In this document: piece by piece, positions 9,369-19,306 of the stretch | Layout: every line of letters begins with the position of its first letter | Position numbering within the stretch: the stretch's first letter is position 1 | Assembly: GCA_036925085.1 (NCBI GenBank) | Contig: JAUPFP010000012.1 | Location: 2,531,109 to 2,595,108, forward strand | Origin: Brachycybe producta | Lineage: Eukaryota > Arthropoda > Diplopoda > Playtdesmida > Andrognathidae | Direction of reading: 5' to 3' | DNA: 64,000 bases | Position numbers and translations under genes: made by a program | The notes under the pieces: model-generated | What the model was told of the DNA's origin: nothing | Database searches by the model: none | The model's input: only the letters and a program-made list of their open reading frames with translations

Positions 9369-11234
9369 ATGGCTGCCTCACACGACCCTACGGAGTCCTT
9401 GCCTGATCACCAGGGTTCTCACGAGGATCCATTGGATGCACCCATCACTACTGATGCGACACCATCGCCACGGCCAACTGGGGCCGAGTTTGCTAACCTA
9501 TTACAAAAGGTGGCCACATTAGCAACAAGTATAGCCACTTTCATGGCCAAGCGAAACACACCAACTCGATCGCCCATGCTCCAACAACAAACCACATGTA
9601 CTACAACACCCCAACAATCACGAACCGACCAACATCGTAGCGACTCGGACCACTTGTCACCACGCTCTGTCAGTTACCAAGAGCAGTACAACTCACGCTA
9701 CGATCGACACTACAGACACACACCAGGTCTACGTCATCGATCTGAAGAATGCGACCTTGACTGGCCCTTTTCTCTGCGAGCTCCTGAGCCCAGGCTTCAA
9801 AAACATGCCAACGGTCTGCGTTATAAAAATAACGAGCATACAGAACATCTGCACATGCACCAGAACTATAACGAATCGCCTGCCAGGGTTCTATCGAGCT
9901 GCCACCGCTCTGTTCCTCGTCCACACAACCGTGACGAGGTAATCCCTCCAGGACCCGGCGATTACCAATTCTATGACACACCTAATCACTCTAGGCCCGA
10001 TAAACAGCCTAGCCAGACTGCACCAACTAATTTGGGAAAGTGCTCGATGACAAACACCCAGCAAGACGCACTACGCATACTTGACAAGAGCAAGTCGACG
10101 TGCTACAATTGCGGAATGCTGGGCCACTTTTCTCGTGAGTGCCAACAACCAAGAAAAAAGATCCCAATTAAGCAGTTTGGCGAGCAGATCACCGATTATG
10201 ACACTCAAAAGGAGGTCCCTGACACGGACATCATCACGGAAAACGGAATTGCATATGCGCTTATTCGTTTGGGGGGACAGGTCCGCCAGGTTCCTCTAGA
10301 GACACCAACTCCCACCGTGTCAGCCCCACCTCCTGCAAACACCGATCTTGCCAACCCCAAGGAGGTTTCCGATACGGAAGTTAGTACGAAAGATGGTGTG
10401 CAGTATGCACTCATCCGTCTGGGAGGGCAGCTTCATCACATCCCTCTCGAAATAGTAGCAAAAATGTCCGCATTCATATCAATATCACCTCCTTCAAGCA
10501 CCAACAATGATAAAGGCAATAACTTCCCTGGATTAGAGCACAACCTGCAAGAATATGAACCTGGAAAGTGTTGGGGAATCCAATTTGTCGGTCCCCTTCC
10601 AAAATCTACAGAGGGTGTCGAATACCTCCTCATGATGATAGAATTTACCACCAAGTACTGTTCTGCACGGGCTGTGCGAAGCCCGACAGCTACAACCCTG
10701 ATTCGTTTTCTCAAGAGGAACACGAGGCCCCCTTTGGGGATACCACAAACTATCTTTACTAGTCCTGAGGACCCCTTCTCGCAGAGGACCATCCAGGGTT
10801 ATTTCCACAAACGGGGAATCCAGCATGTCACTGCCGAAAACCATATACCCAAAATGACCGAACTGATGAAGAGCTCCAAACAGGCCGTAATCAAAGCACT
10901 CAACACCAGCAAAAAGAACTGGCATAATAGATTACACGAAATTTTGACTGCCCACAATTACGCCTTGGACGACTACACAAATGTTTTAAAACACAACAAA
11001 TTATCTGCCAACATTACATCTGCAATCATCACAGATGTAGACAACACAACTACTACAACTAAGGAACTATTGACTACAAGCCAGCACGAAGATACGTTCG
11101 GAAGATTGATTCGAGACACGGTGAACATTGTCCACATCAAGCCAAAACAACTGAGGACAGTTGTTCAAGGGTTGGAGGGGGAAGACAAATCCAGCTCCCC
11201 ACAACAAGAGGAACCTACCTCCTCACCACAATAA
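9369..11234 (+). CDS. Gag remnant fused to a catalytically defective integrase core (element A)
   Basis: An uninterrupted 621-codon ORF with a good start context (ATCATGG). Residues 1-70 match the D gag N-terminus. A CCHC zinc knuckle (CYNCGMLGHFSREC) is at about residue 245. Two related copies of a gag tail follow (YALIRLGGQ in each). From about residue 398 the protein aligns with the Ty3/gypsy integrase core: QFVGPLP, YLLMMIEFTTKY, ARAV, GIQHVTAEN, TELMKSS. The capsid domain, present in D, is missing, as are protease, RT and RNase H. Of the integrase triad, the first Asp is Gln (IQF where C has MDF) and the second is replaced (TSPEDPF where C has SDRGSQF); only the Glu remains. Catalysis is therefore unlikely; nucleic-acid binding may remain. 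Confidence 0.8.
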   Translation: MAASHDPTESLPDHQGSHEDPLDAPITTDATPSPRPTGAEFANLLQKVATLATSIATFMAKRNTPTRSPMLQQQTTCTTTPQQSRTDQHRSDSDHLSPRSVSYQEQYNSRYDRHYRHTPGLRHRSEECDLDWPFSLRAPEPRLQKHANGLRYKNNEHTEHLHMHQNYNESPARVLSSCHRSVPRPHNRDEVIPPGPGDYQFYDTPNHSRPDKQPSQTAPTNLGKCSMTNTQQDALRILDKSKSTCYNCGMLGHFSRECQQPRKKIPIKQFGEQITDYDTQKEVPDTDIITENGIAYALIRLGGQVRQVPLETPTPTVSAPPPANTDLANPKEVSDTEVSTKDGVQYALIRLGGQLHHIPLEIVAKMSAFISISPPSSTNNDKGNNFPGLEHNLQEYEPGKCWGIQFVGPLPKSTEGVEYLLMMIEFTTKYCSARAVRSPTATTLIRFLKRNTRPPLGIPQTIFTSPEDPFSQRTIQGYFHKRGIQHVTAENHIPKMTELMKSSKQAVIKALNTSKKNWHNRLHEILTAHNYALDDYTNVLKHNKLSANITSAIITDVDNTTTTTKELLTTSQHEDTFGRLIRDTVNIVHIKPKQLRTVVQGLEGEDKSSSPQQEEPTSSPQ

Positions 11235-11695
11235 ACCAAACATCAATAACCCTATCAACAACCCATACAACCTAAATTTTTTCTTTTGGTTGTTTATATC
11301 ATCACATTGGTCACTTGCTGATGCACACCAATGTAAACAAACAACAACGTGTGTGACCACAAACATTCACACACCCCTGCTCACATTTCACCACTCGAAT
11401 CTGATTCCAATGGGGGAAACTTTCGTACACTGCGTTTGGGGACCAGGTCGTCTGACAACAATAACAAACAATAGTGGAGAACGGCGTTTAATACTCAGAA
11501 ACCGACACCCCGCGAGCCTCCAATAACAAACAAATTGGGTGGCTTATTGGAGTTCCAGCTAGCTTCGTGGAATTATACGAATTCCACGGGACCCTGGAAT
11601 TTCACACCTCGATGGGGAAGTCGGAAAACACACAAGTATATAGCCAACACCGGGCTGGTCACCAGCACTTCGGAAACAATTCTGAAAGAACAAGG

Positions 11696-12415
11696 ATGTC
11701 ACAGTGCGACGAAACAACGGGAAGCCAGGATGATGCCATCTCTGGCCCATCTACTAGGATAGACCCGGATGACACGACAACGCAGCAACATGGCATCGAG
11801 GAAGTCGAGGACGACACAGCGCATGCTGTCGACCTAACGACGTCAACCACCTCGTCTCGCCATACCGCCGCAGCCTCAGCAATCCCCGTACTAACCTTGC
11901 CGCAAGTGACACAACCTTTTCGCATACCAACAGTCACTACCAGGAGACTACCGGTATATCGACCGCTTCGTCAGGAAGCACGATGTGAAAGACTGCTAAA
12001 TAATTGCTGGGCACTCTGGCAACGACAGGTGCGGCCCGCGAACACCTATTACCTTGGTCATTACGACCTGATGGAGGGATTTCCGCGCCTCTACATACCG
12101 GAGGAAGGACGCTACGTTGTAGGAATGTCATACTACCTGCAACTCTCTATGGCCATCTTAATTCCGTCCACCCGGTACATCGAAATATACCAGTTTGCCG
12201 AGCAGCCAATCACTCCAGCATTGGGCGCCCTTCAGCAGGCCTTCTTCAACAGTCTCCTGGGAGTTCCACTTAACGGAGCATACAGCATTGCCCGAATGAT
12301 TGTTTGGAGGACAAGCGCCACTTACCAGGCTGCCATCCTGTGGGACGCCGTTTACAGTGTCCTCACCGGGCAACCACCGGCCCGACTGATTGCCGCCGAT
12401 GCTACCGTCTACTGA
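11696..12415 (+). CDS. Last ORF of element A with shared C-terminal domain, function unknown
   Basis: The open frame runs from a GTG at 11567; the first ATG is at 11696, giving 239 codons. The first 90 residues are Thr/Ser/Asp-rich and probably disordered. From about residue 105 comes a compact region with LLNNCWALWQRQVR, ANTYYLGHYDLMEGFPRL, RYVVGMS and AILWDAVYSVL. It aligns with the last ORFs of D (LLNNRWVTWQREVR, GHFSLEEGFPRL, AILWDAAWATL) and more distantly with those of C and B. No transmembrane or envelope features are seen. It occupies the position of env or an accessory gene. Confidence 0.7.
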   Translation: MSQCDETTGSQDDAISGPSTRIDPDDTTTQQHGIEEVEDDTAHAVDLTTSTTSSRHTAAASAIPVLTLPQVTQPFRIPTVTTRRLPVYRPLRQEARCERLLNNCWALWQRQVRPANTYYLGHYDLMEGFPRLYIPEEGRYVVGMSYYLQLSMAILIPSTRYIEIYQFAEQPITPALGALQQAFFNSLLGVPLNGAYSIARMIVWRTSATYQAAILWDAVYSVLTGQPPARLIAADATVY

Positions 12416-12908
12416 AGTTTCATGGAAAGTCTCCGGGGCTTCGACAACGGATGGATCGTCGCCGCCTGGGAATCCTATCATCCCTGGCTGCGGAGCCACC
12501 TCCTCCACTCACCGTCAGACCCTCTACAAGCACTTCACGGATATGTCTCTGCATGTACATGTGCATGCAACCACCCGACGTGGGTATAGATTAGAAACCC
12601 ATGTGGTCTCCACCCATTGGGGTGGTGAGCTCGAAAAATTATAAAAAAAAAGAATCCTGTTATAACTGCTTTATTTATAAACAAGTATTTCTTGTAAATT
12701 TCCATAGGGACTCGCCACTCAGCGAGTATTAATTGTGTTTGCCTTTTTATTTTCAGAATTTGCATTTTCAAAGGGCGCTGACACTTCGGTGCCAGTGCCT
12801 TTCCGTAACTACCTCTGTACACGGTGAGTCCTCAGCCACCCATGTCTCCCCGCTGCGTAACTTGAAAACCTTCCACCCTTGGCTGGAGTACGAGGACGTA
12901 CTCCAAGC

Positions 12909-12922
12909 AAAGTTGGGGGGTA
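12909..12922 (+). promoter_or_regulatory. Polypurine tract of element A
   Basis: AAAGTTGGGGGGTA lies directly before the right LTR and would prime plus-strand synthesis. D has AAAGTTGGAGGGTA at the same place. Confidence 0.75.
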
Positions 12923-13610
12923 TGTAACACCCTGTAAATCGTGACCCCGCCAAAACCATAGCCCGGGGGGTAAACAACTCTCAACCGTCTCTCCCTCTTC
13001 TCTGACTCACCGTTCTGACTCATGACCAAGCGGCGGATTGATACATAAAGGACCATGGTCACTTGGACCTGGTTACACCTCGCAGGTGTACACAGTTCCA
13101 AGGTATAAAAGGACCGTGTTTCTCTTTGTTCCTCAGTTCTTTCCTTTGCCTGTATTACGAGATAAATTCCGAATCATGGGCCTGAGGATTCACCGTTAGT
13201 ATTATTAATATTCATCCTTGTATTCTGTGTTTCTTACAAGTGATGAATAAAAGTGTTGTAACAAAAAACAGCGTTGTCCTTCTGTCTAAATGTAACTAAC
13301 TTCTCTTCAGAGGCCGGAGGCTTCATAGGGCAGGAGCTATACGATTCTCAGCAGCTACAACATCTTCTCTTGTCGGTGTACCGATGGAGAAGATGTATAT
13401 CAGCATCAACCGGAAGAGAGAGATGGCCGCCACTCTCCTGCATCGATTTCACCCCCATGCAGAAGAGTGACTACAATCTGTCTCCATCCAGCTCTCTCTA
13501 CAGCTCGGATCTTCTCTGTGCAGGTGTCATACTGTTCGGAGAAGAAACGAAATGTCGAAAATGTCATCTAAAGGTTGGTAATAAAAATGGGTTGATGTCA
13601 AAAGCTCATA
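12923..13610 (+). repeat. 3' LTR of element A
   Basis: Starts TGTAACACCC. Ends AAAGCTCATA, where the 5' copy has CACA. It carries the same TATAAAAG and AATAAA signals as the 5' LTR and is flanked by GGAC. Confidence 0.9.
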
Positions 13611-13798
13611 GGACCCACCAGACACGCAACTGCGGGGGAGGGGCGCAGGAAGTTAGGGGGCGCAAAAAACAAAATGAAAGTCGATGTATTTTCAAAAATA
13701 GTTGAATAAATTAAGCAAGTGATTCCAAATCACTCGCTTAATTTATTCTCAAGTATAAATCGACTTTCATTTCATTTATTGTGCTTAGAAATTTTTTT

Positions 13799-14165
13799 AG
13801 GGGGTACTATTTTGATGAACAGCGGAAAGGTCCGAACAACGGTACGAACAGTCGGAAAAATAGTAGGAGCAGTCGGAAGGTTTGGTTTAGTAAAATTAAG
13901 TTGTTGCAGGGGGTCTGGGGAGGCGCATACCCCGACTTTTTTTTTAAGAATTATTAAATCAAATTAGTTCATTGTTCCGACTGTTTCGTAATTTGTTCAA
14001 TGGGAGGAATGGTCGGAAAAATGAACAAATTTGATTTAATAACGCTAAAAAAAATGGGGGGCTGCGCCCCCCCAGGCCCCCTGCAACAAGCTTCATTTTA
14101 CTAAACCTAACCTTCCGACTGTTCTTACTGATCCGCCGTTCATCAAAATAGCACCTCCCCCCAGT
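13799..14165. repeat. Large imperfect palindrome in the hAT-like host of element A
   Basis: The left arm has GGGGGTACTATTTTGATGAAC, then CCGAACAACGG, TTTAGTAAAATTAAG, TTGCAGGGGG. The right arm carries the inverted series CCCCCTGCAA, CATTTTACTAAA, CCGCCGTTCATCAAAATAG. Spacing suggests arms of about 150 bp. No coding. Confidence 0.65.
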
Positions 14166-14307
14166 ATGAGGCTAAGTGGAGGGGGACTTAAAGGGAGCGC
14201 AATGTTTTAAGCAGCCATGGGGGGGCGCAAAGTTTTACTCGGCGGGGGGGGCGCAACCATGCCTAGCTACGCCACTGGTAACCCGTCATAAATGACGGGA
14301 GCCAAAT

Positions 14308-14453
14308 TCACAGGCAATTGTGCCCTGCCTTAGAATTTCTTTTCCTCCGCCCTTTTATGACGTCAGACCAAGTAACAAACCAATTAGAAATTGACGACGT
14401 TCATAAAACAGCTGAGCAAAAGAAATTCTAATGCTGGGCACAATTGCCTGTGA
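14308..14453. repeat. CCGCCC-type palindromic MITE
   Basis: Ends TCACAGGCAATTGTGCCC and GGGCACAATTGCCTGTGA are a perfect inverted pair. The inside has CTCCGCCCTTTTATGACGTC and ACCAATTAGAAATTG. Confidence 0.8.
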
Positions 14454-14997
14454 TAAATTCTAGTTTAATTTTGCTACTATTATCCCCTCCCCTTTTTATA
14501 TTTGAAAGAGAGCGTTCTCTCTGGTGTGCGCATGCGCGTCGTTTTTTTCCTTTTTTTACTCCTTTCATTTCAATTTCAGTCACCCCCTTCCACTTTTTCC
14601 CCCTCCACGTCTCTCTCTCTCTCTCCCCTCTCTACACTTTTCAACCTTTTCCCCTCTCCAATTTAATACCATGGGGTTCTTGGATGGGGAGTGTGCAACA
14701 TATAGCTGACCTTGAGAAAAAAAAGCAGTTCATTTATTCAAATTTATATAAATTCCGATGTTACTCACAGACACACAAACCTGGGATATTATATATATAA
14801 TATTTTGGCTGCTGTAAAAAAAGTAGTAGTTCAGTAATTTTATATCTTTGAAAATAATACTTTTGGAATGTTATTTAAAAAAAAGGATTATTTCTGTTTT
14901 TCAACGATTTAGTTGGTCGGTCAATTAAGACACATTTTTAAAATTGCCATATAGATAATTTATTTTTAAATGTGTTTTGTAAATACACAGCAAATTA
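14454..14997. other. Spacer, no gene seen
   Basis: A pyrimidine-rich tract with CTCTCTCTCTCTCCCC near 14560-14670, then AT-rich sequence. A 118-codon open frame at 14444-14800 is low-complexity Phe/Leu/Ser and not a credible gene. Confidence 0.5.
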
Positions 14998-15178
14998 AAA
15001 ATCGGGACAAACAGAAGTTGACTCCGCCCTTTTTATGAGGACCAGCAACTTCTAATTGGTTTGTTGTGTGGTTCGACATTAAAAAGGGCGGAGCATGTGA
15101 CGTCAGAGTACATAACCAACCAATTAGAAGTTGCGTCGTCATAAAAAGGGCGGAGCCAACTTCTGTTTGTCCCGATTT
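14998..15178. repeat. CCGCCC-type palindromic MITE
   Basis: Ends AAATCGGGACAAACAGAAGTTG and CAACTTCTGTTTGTCCCGATTT are a perfect inverted pair. The inside has TCCGCCCTTTTTATGA and the inverted TCATAAAAAGGGCGGAG. A close relative lies at 61729-61910. Confidence 0.85.
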
Positions 15179-15362
15179 CTAATTTCCTGTGTAAATACTG
15201 CTAATGATTTTGCGGTACCTCACCGTACCTGGGCTATACAGTAGTACCTTTAACTTGATCATTGTGTAGCATCAACACTAAAATGCCAAACTTGTATAAT
15301 GGTATAAGTTGCATGAATCTAACAGTTGTATAAAGTATAAAGCCTCGTTTTCACGATGATAG

Positions 15363-16224
15363 TGTAACGAACCACCTTGTGGTGGATAAAATATACCAAA
15401 AAGTGGTTGGCTAAGCCGCTTATTTTATCCTGGTTCGGGAGGAAGGGAACAAATTAATCCCTTTTCCTATTCCTCACAAGTTCTTCCTTGTTGAACTTTT
15501 ACAGTAAAATGGATCTTTTAGCTGTCTGCTACCCCTCGGGCTTTCGCCCGTTAAAAGCTAGTTGATCGTGCTGTCCCTTGAAGTTGCATCTAGAAGTGTT
15601 GATCCGGGTTTTCACCCGGATTGATAATTCGAGATGTAGATGATTTCAGAACTTTCGTTCTCTCCATAAGTATAAGAAATAAGACTTGGCAATTTTTAAA
15701 GTATACCATTTGTTTATTTACAATTCCATTCGTTGAGGTCTATCCCAAATTGGGCATAGATTCTCTGTTCTCATAATCTCTTTCTTACACAAAAATACAC
15801 GGCCTTTTATACCCAAAAAGAGGATACTGAGAACCATTTCTCAGTATTCTCTGATTGGGCAAAATCGAAATGAAAAACCAAACTGGCCAATCAATTTGAT
15901 TGACCAGTGGTCGCCAAAATATAGAAAGATGATTCATTCTATAAAAACAATAATTTTCCAAGAAAAATACAACCCCATTGACTTAATGCTACTGCTTATC
16001 AGCATGATCTTTTTGTATTAAGGGGTGGAACTGGGAGAAAAAGAGACCCAAGACCCAAGAGGTGACCCAAGACAGGATATTGGCGTTGTCAGCTGAGAGA
16101 ACTAGGTCAATCCTCTGTACATCAGTACAGATGGTTGACAAAGTTCCAGGCCAATCTACAAACAAAAACAAACGATCCACAAAAAACTAAGTGAGCCAGG
16201 AGCGCTCCTGGACTGATCGTTTCA
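15363..16224 (-). repeat. 3' LTR of element B (left, minus strand)
   Basis: On the minus strand it begins TGAAACGATCAGTCC and ends GGTTCGTTACA. It has the same TATAAAAGG as the right copy and is preceded on the minus strand by the polypurine tract at 16225-16237. Confidence 0.85.
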
Positions 16225-16237
16225 CCCCCCCCAACTA
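16225..16237 (-). promoter_or_regulatory. Polypurine tract of element B
   Basis: On the minus strand TTAGTTGGGGGGGG lies directly before the 3' LTR, like the AAGTTGGGGGGTA of A. Confidence 0.7.
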
Positions 16238-16880
16238 AGCCTGAAGTTCGTCCCTGAACTTCACACTGGTAAGCAGCCGCATTAAGTCAAAAACAAATCC
16301 CTTTTTGAAAAATTTTCACTTTGCATAACAAAAATAAAAATATACAATTTGTACCAATAAAAACTATTTCTATAAAAACGTTATCACAGGTTTCAATTTG
16401 ATCAATTTATCACAGAATGATTTTTAACCCTTAAAAATCCCTTAAACCCCCAAAATCAATTTGCCCCCATCAAATTCGCAATTTTCTGTTCGACTAGAAC
16501 ATACCCAAAAATAGAATTTAAAAATAACGACATCTTCCCCAAGAAAAATATTTAAATTACAATTAAACCCTGACTAATTAACATAAATTAACGGAAGGTT
16601 AAACCCTTTTTAACCCTCCCCTAAAAAAACGTTTCAAAAGAAATTAATTTGGCCCCAAATTAAACTTCTAACAGCCCATAAATGAAAACAGTTTTTAAAC
16701 CTTTAAAAGAAAACGAAAATTCAAAATTTTAACTTTAAAAAGAAACCCCTTTTCTTTTAACCCCAAAATTAAAAACAAAACAATTTTGAAAATTACGCTT
16801 CCTCGCTGACTCGTTCCTCCGGTTTCCTCAGCATGGATCGGAACTTGTCCGCGCTGGTCCTTTTTCGGTCCTGGTCCTCC
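16238..16880 (-). other. 3' untranslated region of element B
   Basis: AT-rich on this strand with many AAAACCC and TTTAACCC words. No open frame resembling a protein is seen. It lies between the ORF3 remnant and the polypurine tract. Confidence 0.5.
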
Positions 16881-17246
16881 TTAGTGGTCCGGCTCCAAGT
16901 GGCCTCCTTGGTCTCTGGGTCCGGGTTCCGCTTCCATAGACAAGATGGTCAAGTCCTCCAACATCCTCAGTGGTATCACCTGCGATCTTGGGATTGCTCC
17001 CAATACCAATGATTCCATCAAGTCCAGCTGCTGGATGGCCAGGTGTGCATTTCCATCCTGTTCCTTCAAGCGATGATGAACGATGTTCCGGTGGCCCCTG
17101 CCGCTAGGGATCAGTGTTGCCATCATCGATGAGATAACCGCCTCGAAGATCTGGCTGTGGGATTGCTCCCAAGGCTGTGGATAAACGAGATTAAGGGTGC
17201 TGGGTTCGGCGTTGTTATGGAGAACAACGACGGGCCAGTGGTCCAA
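16881..17246 (-). pseudogene. Detached C-terminus of ORF3 (element B)
   Basis: This 121-codon frame repeats HWPVVVLHNNAEP and NAHLAIQQL from the other duplication copy and then continues with a unique end (LDLMESLVLGAIPRSQ). It is the original C-terminus of ORF3, cut off by the 308-bp duplication. Confidence 0.65.
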
Positions 17247-17639
17247 AACTTGTACGACGACTGCGGTCCAGGGCCTGTCTTGCCTCGGACGAAGTCGATC
17301 CTCCTTGATTCCTTCGTCGCTGTTGAGAAAGCCAGCTGCTGGATGGCCAGGTGTGCATTTCCATCCTGTTCTTTCAAGCGATGATGAACGATGTTCCGGT
17401 GGCCCCTGCCGCTAGGGATCAGTGTTGCCATCATCGATGAGATAACCGCCTCGAAGATCTGGTTGTGGGATTGCTCCCAAGGCTGTGGATAAACGAGATT
17501 AAGGGTGCTGGGTTCGGCGTTGTTATGGAGAACAACGACGGGCCAGTGGTCCAAAACTTGTACGACGACTGCGGTCCAGGACCTGTCTTGCCTCGGACGA
17601 AGTCGATCCTCCTTGATTCTTTCGTCGCTGTTGAGAAAG
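17024..17639 (-). repeat. 308-bp tandem duplication in ORF3 of element B
   Basis: 17024-17331 and 17332-17639 are nearly identical over their whole length. Because 308 is not a multiple of three, the second copy in the reading direction is in a different frame. One copy (17332-17639) is read in frame by the 727-codon ORF; the other restores the lost frame only as the separate open frame at 16881-17246. Confidence 0.88.
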
Positions 17640-19306
17640 CCTAAATAACGAAAGACATTTCTCCCCCAGCGACGCCCAAAAGAAACTAACCCATTTCGCA
17701 GCAGCCGAAATTGCTGTCGGTTGGACAGCTTCCCATCCGACATATCCAGTCGGTCCTTAGGCCATTGTTGAGGAGGTGGTGGTGGAGAGATCTTCGGGAT
17801 CACTCCCGTGGCTGGTCCAGGCGTTGGTTGGCTTGGATGGCTGCGTTCCCCTGGCAAGATCTGGTCCCTACGCTGTTTCCTCCTCTCTGTAGCACCTTGT
17901 CCCTTCCTGGCCTGTCCAGGTATGTGGGGATGGCGAAACGGCTGGATTCTGGCCGTCTCGGATCTCCTTGGTGGGTCCCTTGACTCCTCCCTCGGTCTGG
18001 TTCTTCGTTCCTCTTGAGGCTGACTTCTTGTGACGTCTCCTTGGCGTCTTGGGTCCCTTGGCCTCTCAGCAACGAATTTTTCCCTGTCGGGCCGAGCGGG
18101 ATTGCTCACCGCTGGCAGATGAGCGTCTCTCCTCGGATCTACGACTTTAGAAGCGATGGAGACCCTCTCCATTGCCCCAGACAATTTTAAAGGTTTGTTA
18201 GGTTGGTGCACATACCCTCTGACGATTGGTTGGTCCACCGTGACCCAGCTGTTTGAAGGGGAGACATCCCTTGGCGTTGTCCTTTTTGGTAAAGCTGTCC
18301 CAACAGCTGGCACCTTGATCGGGGACCGTCCCCTAGCCGCAAGTTCCTTATTTTGCCCCTTTATCCAATCCTGCATTGCCTTCTTATCGGCATTCCTTTC
18401 ACCTTTCGTCCGGCCACTCCTTCGAGAGCCCCCTAGCTCTGCTGGCAGACATCCATCATGTAGACTCCCTGGTGGAGTATCCATCTCTTCCGGTGGCCTG
18501 GGAAATTGTAGAGTTGGGTCTCTTGCGGGCCCTTCGTAGACAATTTCAGGTTCCGGGTTGCCGCTTCTACGCCGCCCGGGAGGAGAGTGAATTAACGGCA
18601 CAAAATTAACTGGCTCACCCTCTGGCTGCTTCCTTTTCTTCGTTTTCGAAGATCCTTTTGCTTTTTCCTTTGTAGGAGATGAAGGCACGGCATTGCTGCC
18701 GGGAGGGATCCCTGCAGCGATGATTTCGTCGTCTTCTTCCCCAAAAAGCATCCTTAGCCAGTCCGGCGTCATTTCACCGGTGTCCATCAATATTTCCAGT
18801 TCCGATGCTTCTTCGGTCCCAGAGGCTCCTTTGTCCATAGATCCAGCCATCTTCTTTCCAAATATTTCCTTTTTAGAAGTTGACACTTTTTGTTTTCCAA
18901 ATAAACTCGAAACGCGACTATTCTTTGCAGAATTCGAATTTAAAGTGGCGTCCAAAATGGCGGTTGTCTTCTCACGTGATCCTGTGGGGCTTACAAATTC
19001 AATTTCCGGCCGGAAGTGGGAGGAGCTTCTATCCAAAAAGTCTCTTTTTCCTTTTTCTCCCACCAGGCGGCGCTCCGTATAGCGGCAAATTTGAATTTTG
19101 GCCTCTCCTTTACACAATTTGGACGTTATTTCATCGTTTGATGGATTTTTAACGCTAAATTGTTCTTTTTTAGGAGACGATTGAGTTTTAACGTTCTCAA
19201 TCGTTGTTCCTACCCGTGTTTGCACACGGGAGGCTGTAGATGTCTCTCCTATAGAGATATTTTCGGCCTGCCCGCGTGTCTTTTTCCAGAATTCCTTTTT
19301 GGACAC
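17123..19306 (-). CDS. ORF3 of element B, basic low-complexity protein ending in the shared domain
   Basis: A 727-codon open frame whose first codon is GTG (19306); no ATG lies near the start, so it may be entered by frameshifting from ORF2, which it overlaps by 58 nt in the -1 frame. Residues 1-520 are rich in Lys, Arg, Ser and Pro and probably disordered. Residues about 540-660 form the shared last-ORF domain: LLRNGLVSFGRRW, FRYLGF, HWPVVVLHNNAEP, LNLVYPQPWEQSH, AVISSMMATLIPS. The 308-bp duplication scrambles the C-terminus. No enzyme motif is seen. Confidence 0.6.
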   Translation of the reverse strand: MSKKEFWKKTRGQAENISIGETSTASRVQTRVGTTIENVKTQSSPKKEQFSVKNPSNDEITSKLCKGEAKIQICRYTERRLVGEKGKRDFLDRSSSHFRPEIEFVSPTGSREKTTAILDATLNSNSAKNSRVSSLFGKQKVSTSKKEIFGKKMAGSMDKGASGTEEASELEILMDTGEMTPDWLRMLFGEEDDEIIAAGIPPGSNAVPSSPTKEKAKGSSKTKKRKQPEGEPVNFVPLIHSPPGRRRSGNPEPEIVYEGPARDPTLQFPRPPEEMDTPPGSLHDGCLPAELGGSRRSGRTKGERNADKKAMQDWIKGQNKELAARGRSPIKVPAVGTALPKRTTPRDVSPSNSWVTVDQPIVRGYVHQPNKPLKLSGAMERVSIASKVVDPRRDAHLPAVSNPARPDREKFVAERPRDPRRQGDVTRSQPQEERRTRPREESRDPPRRSETARIQPFRHPHIPGQARKGQGATERRKQRRDQILPGERSHPSQPTPGPATGVIPKISPPPPPQQWPKDRLDMSDGKLSNRQQFRLLRNGLVSFGRRWGRNVFRYLGFLNSDERIKEDRLRPRQDRSWTAVVVQVLDHWPVVVLHNNAEPSTLNLVYPQPWEQSHNQIFEAVISSMMATLIPSGRGHRNIVHHRLKEQDGNAHLAIQQLAFSTATKESRRIDFVRGKTGPGPQSSYKFWTTGPSLFSITTPNPAPLISFIHSLGSNPTARSSRRLSHR

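Larger units (their letters stand above)
6942..13610 (+). mobile_element. LTR retrotransposon A, non-autonomous Ty3/gypsy type
   Basis: Complete at both ends: LTRs 6942-7630 and 12923-13610, target duplication GGAC at 6938-6941 and 13611-13614, primer-binding site just inside the left LTR and a polypurine tract before the right LTR. The inside holds a long leader, a gag/integrase-remnant ORF (9369-11234) and a last ORF (11696-12415). Protease, reverse transcriptase and RNase H are absent, so movement would need enzymes from a relative. Element D has the same LTR and leader family. Confidence 0.9.
6735..14277. mobile_element. hAT-like element that hosts LTR element A
   Basis: Inverted ends CACTGGCGTAGCTAGGCA and TGCCTAGCTACGCCACTG, flanked by perfect GTAACCCG duplications at 6727-6734 and 14278-14285. 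Without the inserted LTR element (6942-13610 plus its 4-bp duplication) it is about 870 bp. It carries GGGGGGCGCA runs, an internal CAGTGGCGTAGCTATGG repeat of its own end at 6923-6939, and a large internal palindrome at 13799-14165. No transposase is visible. Confidence 0.85.
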
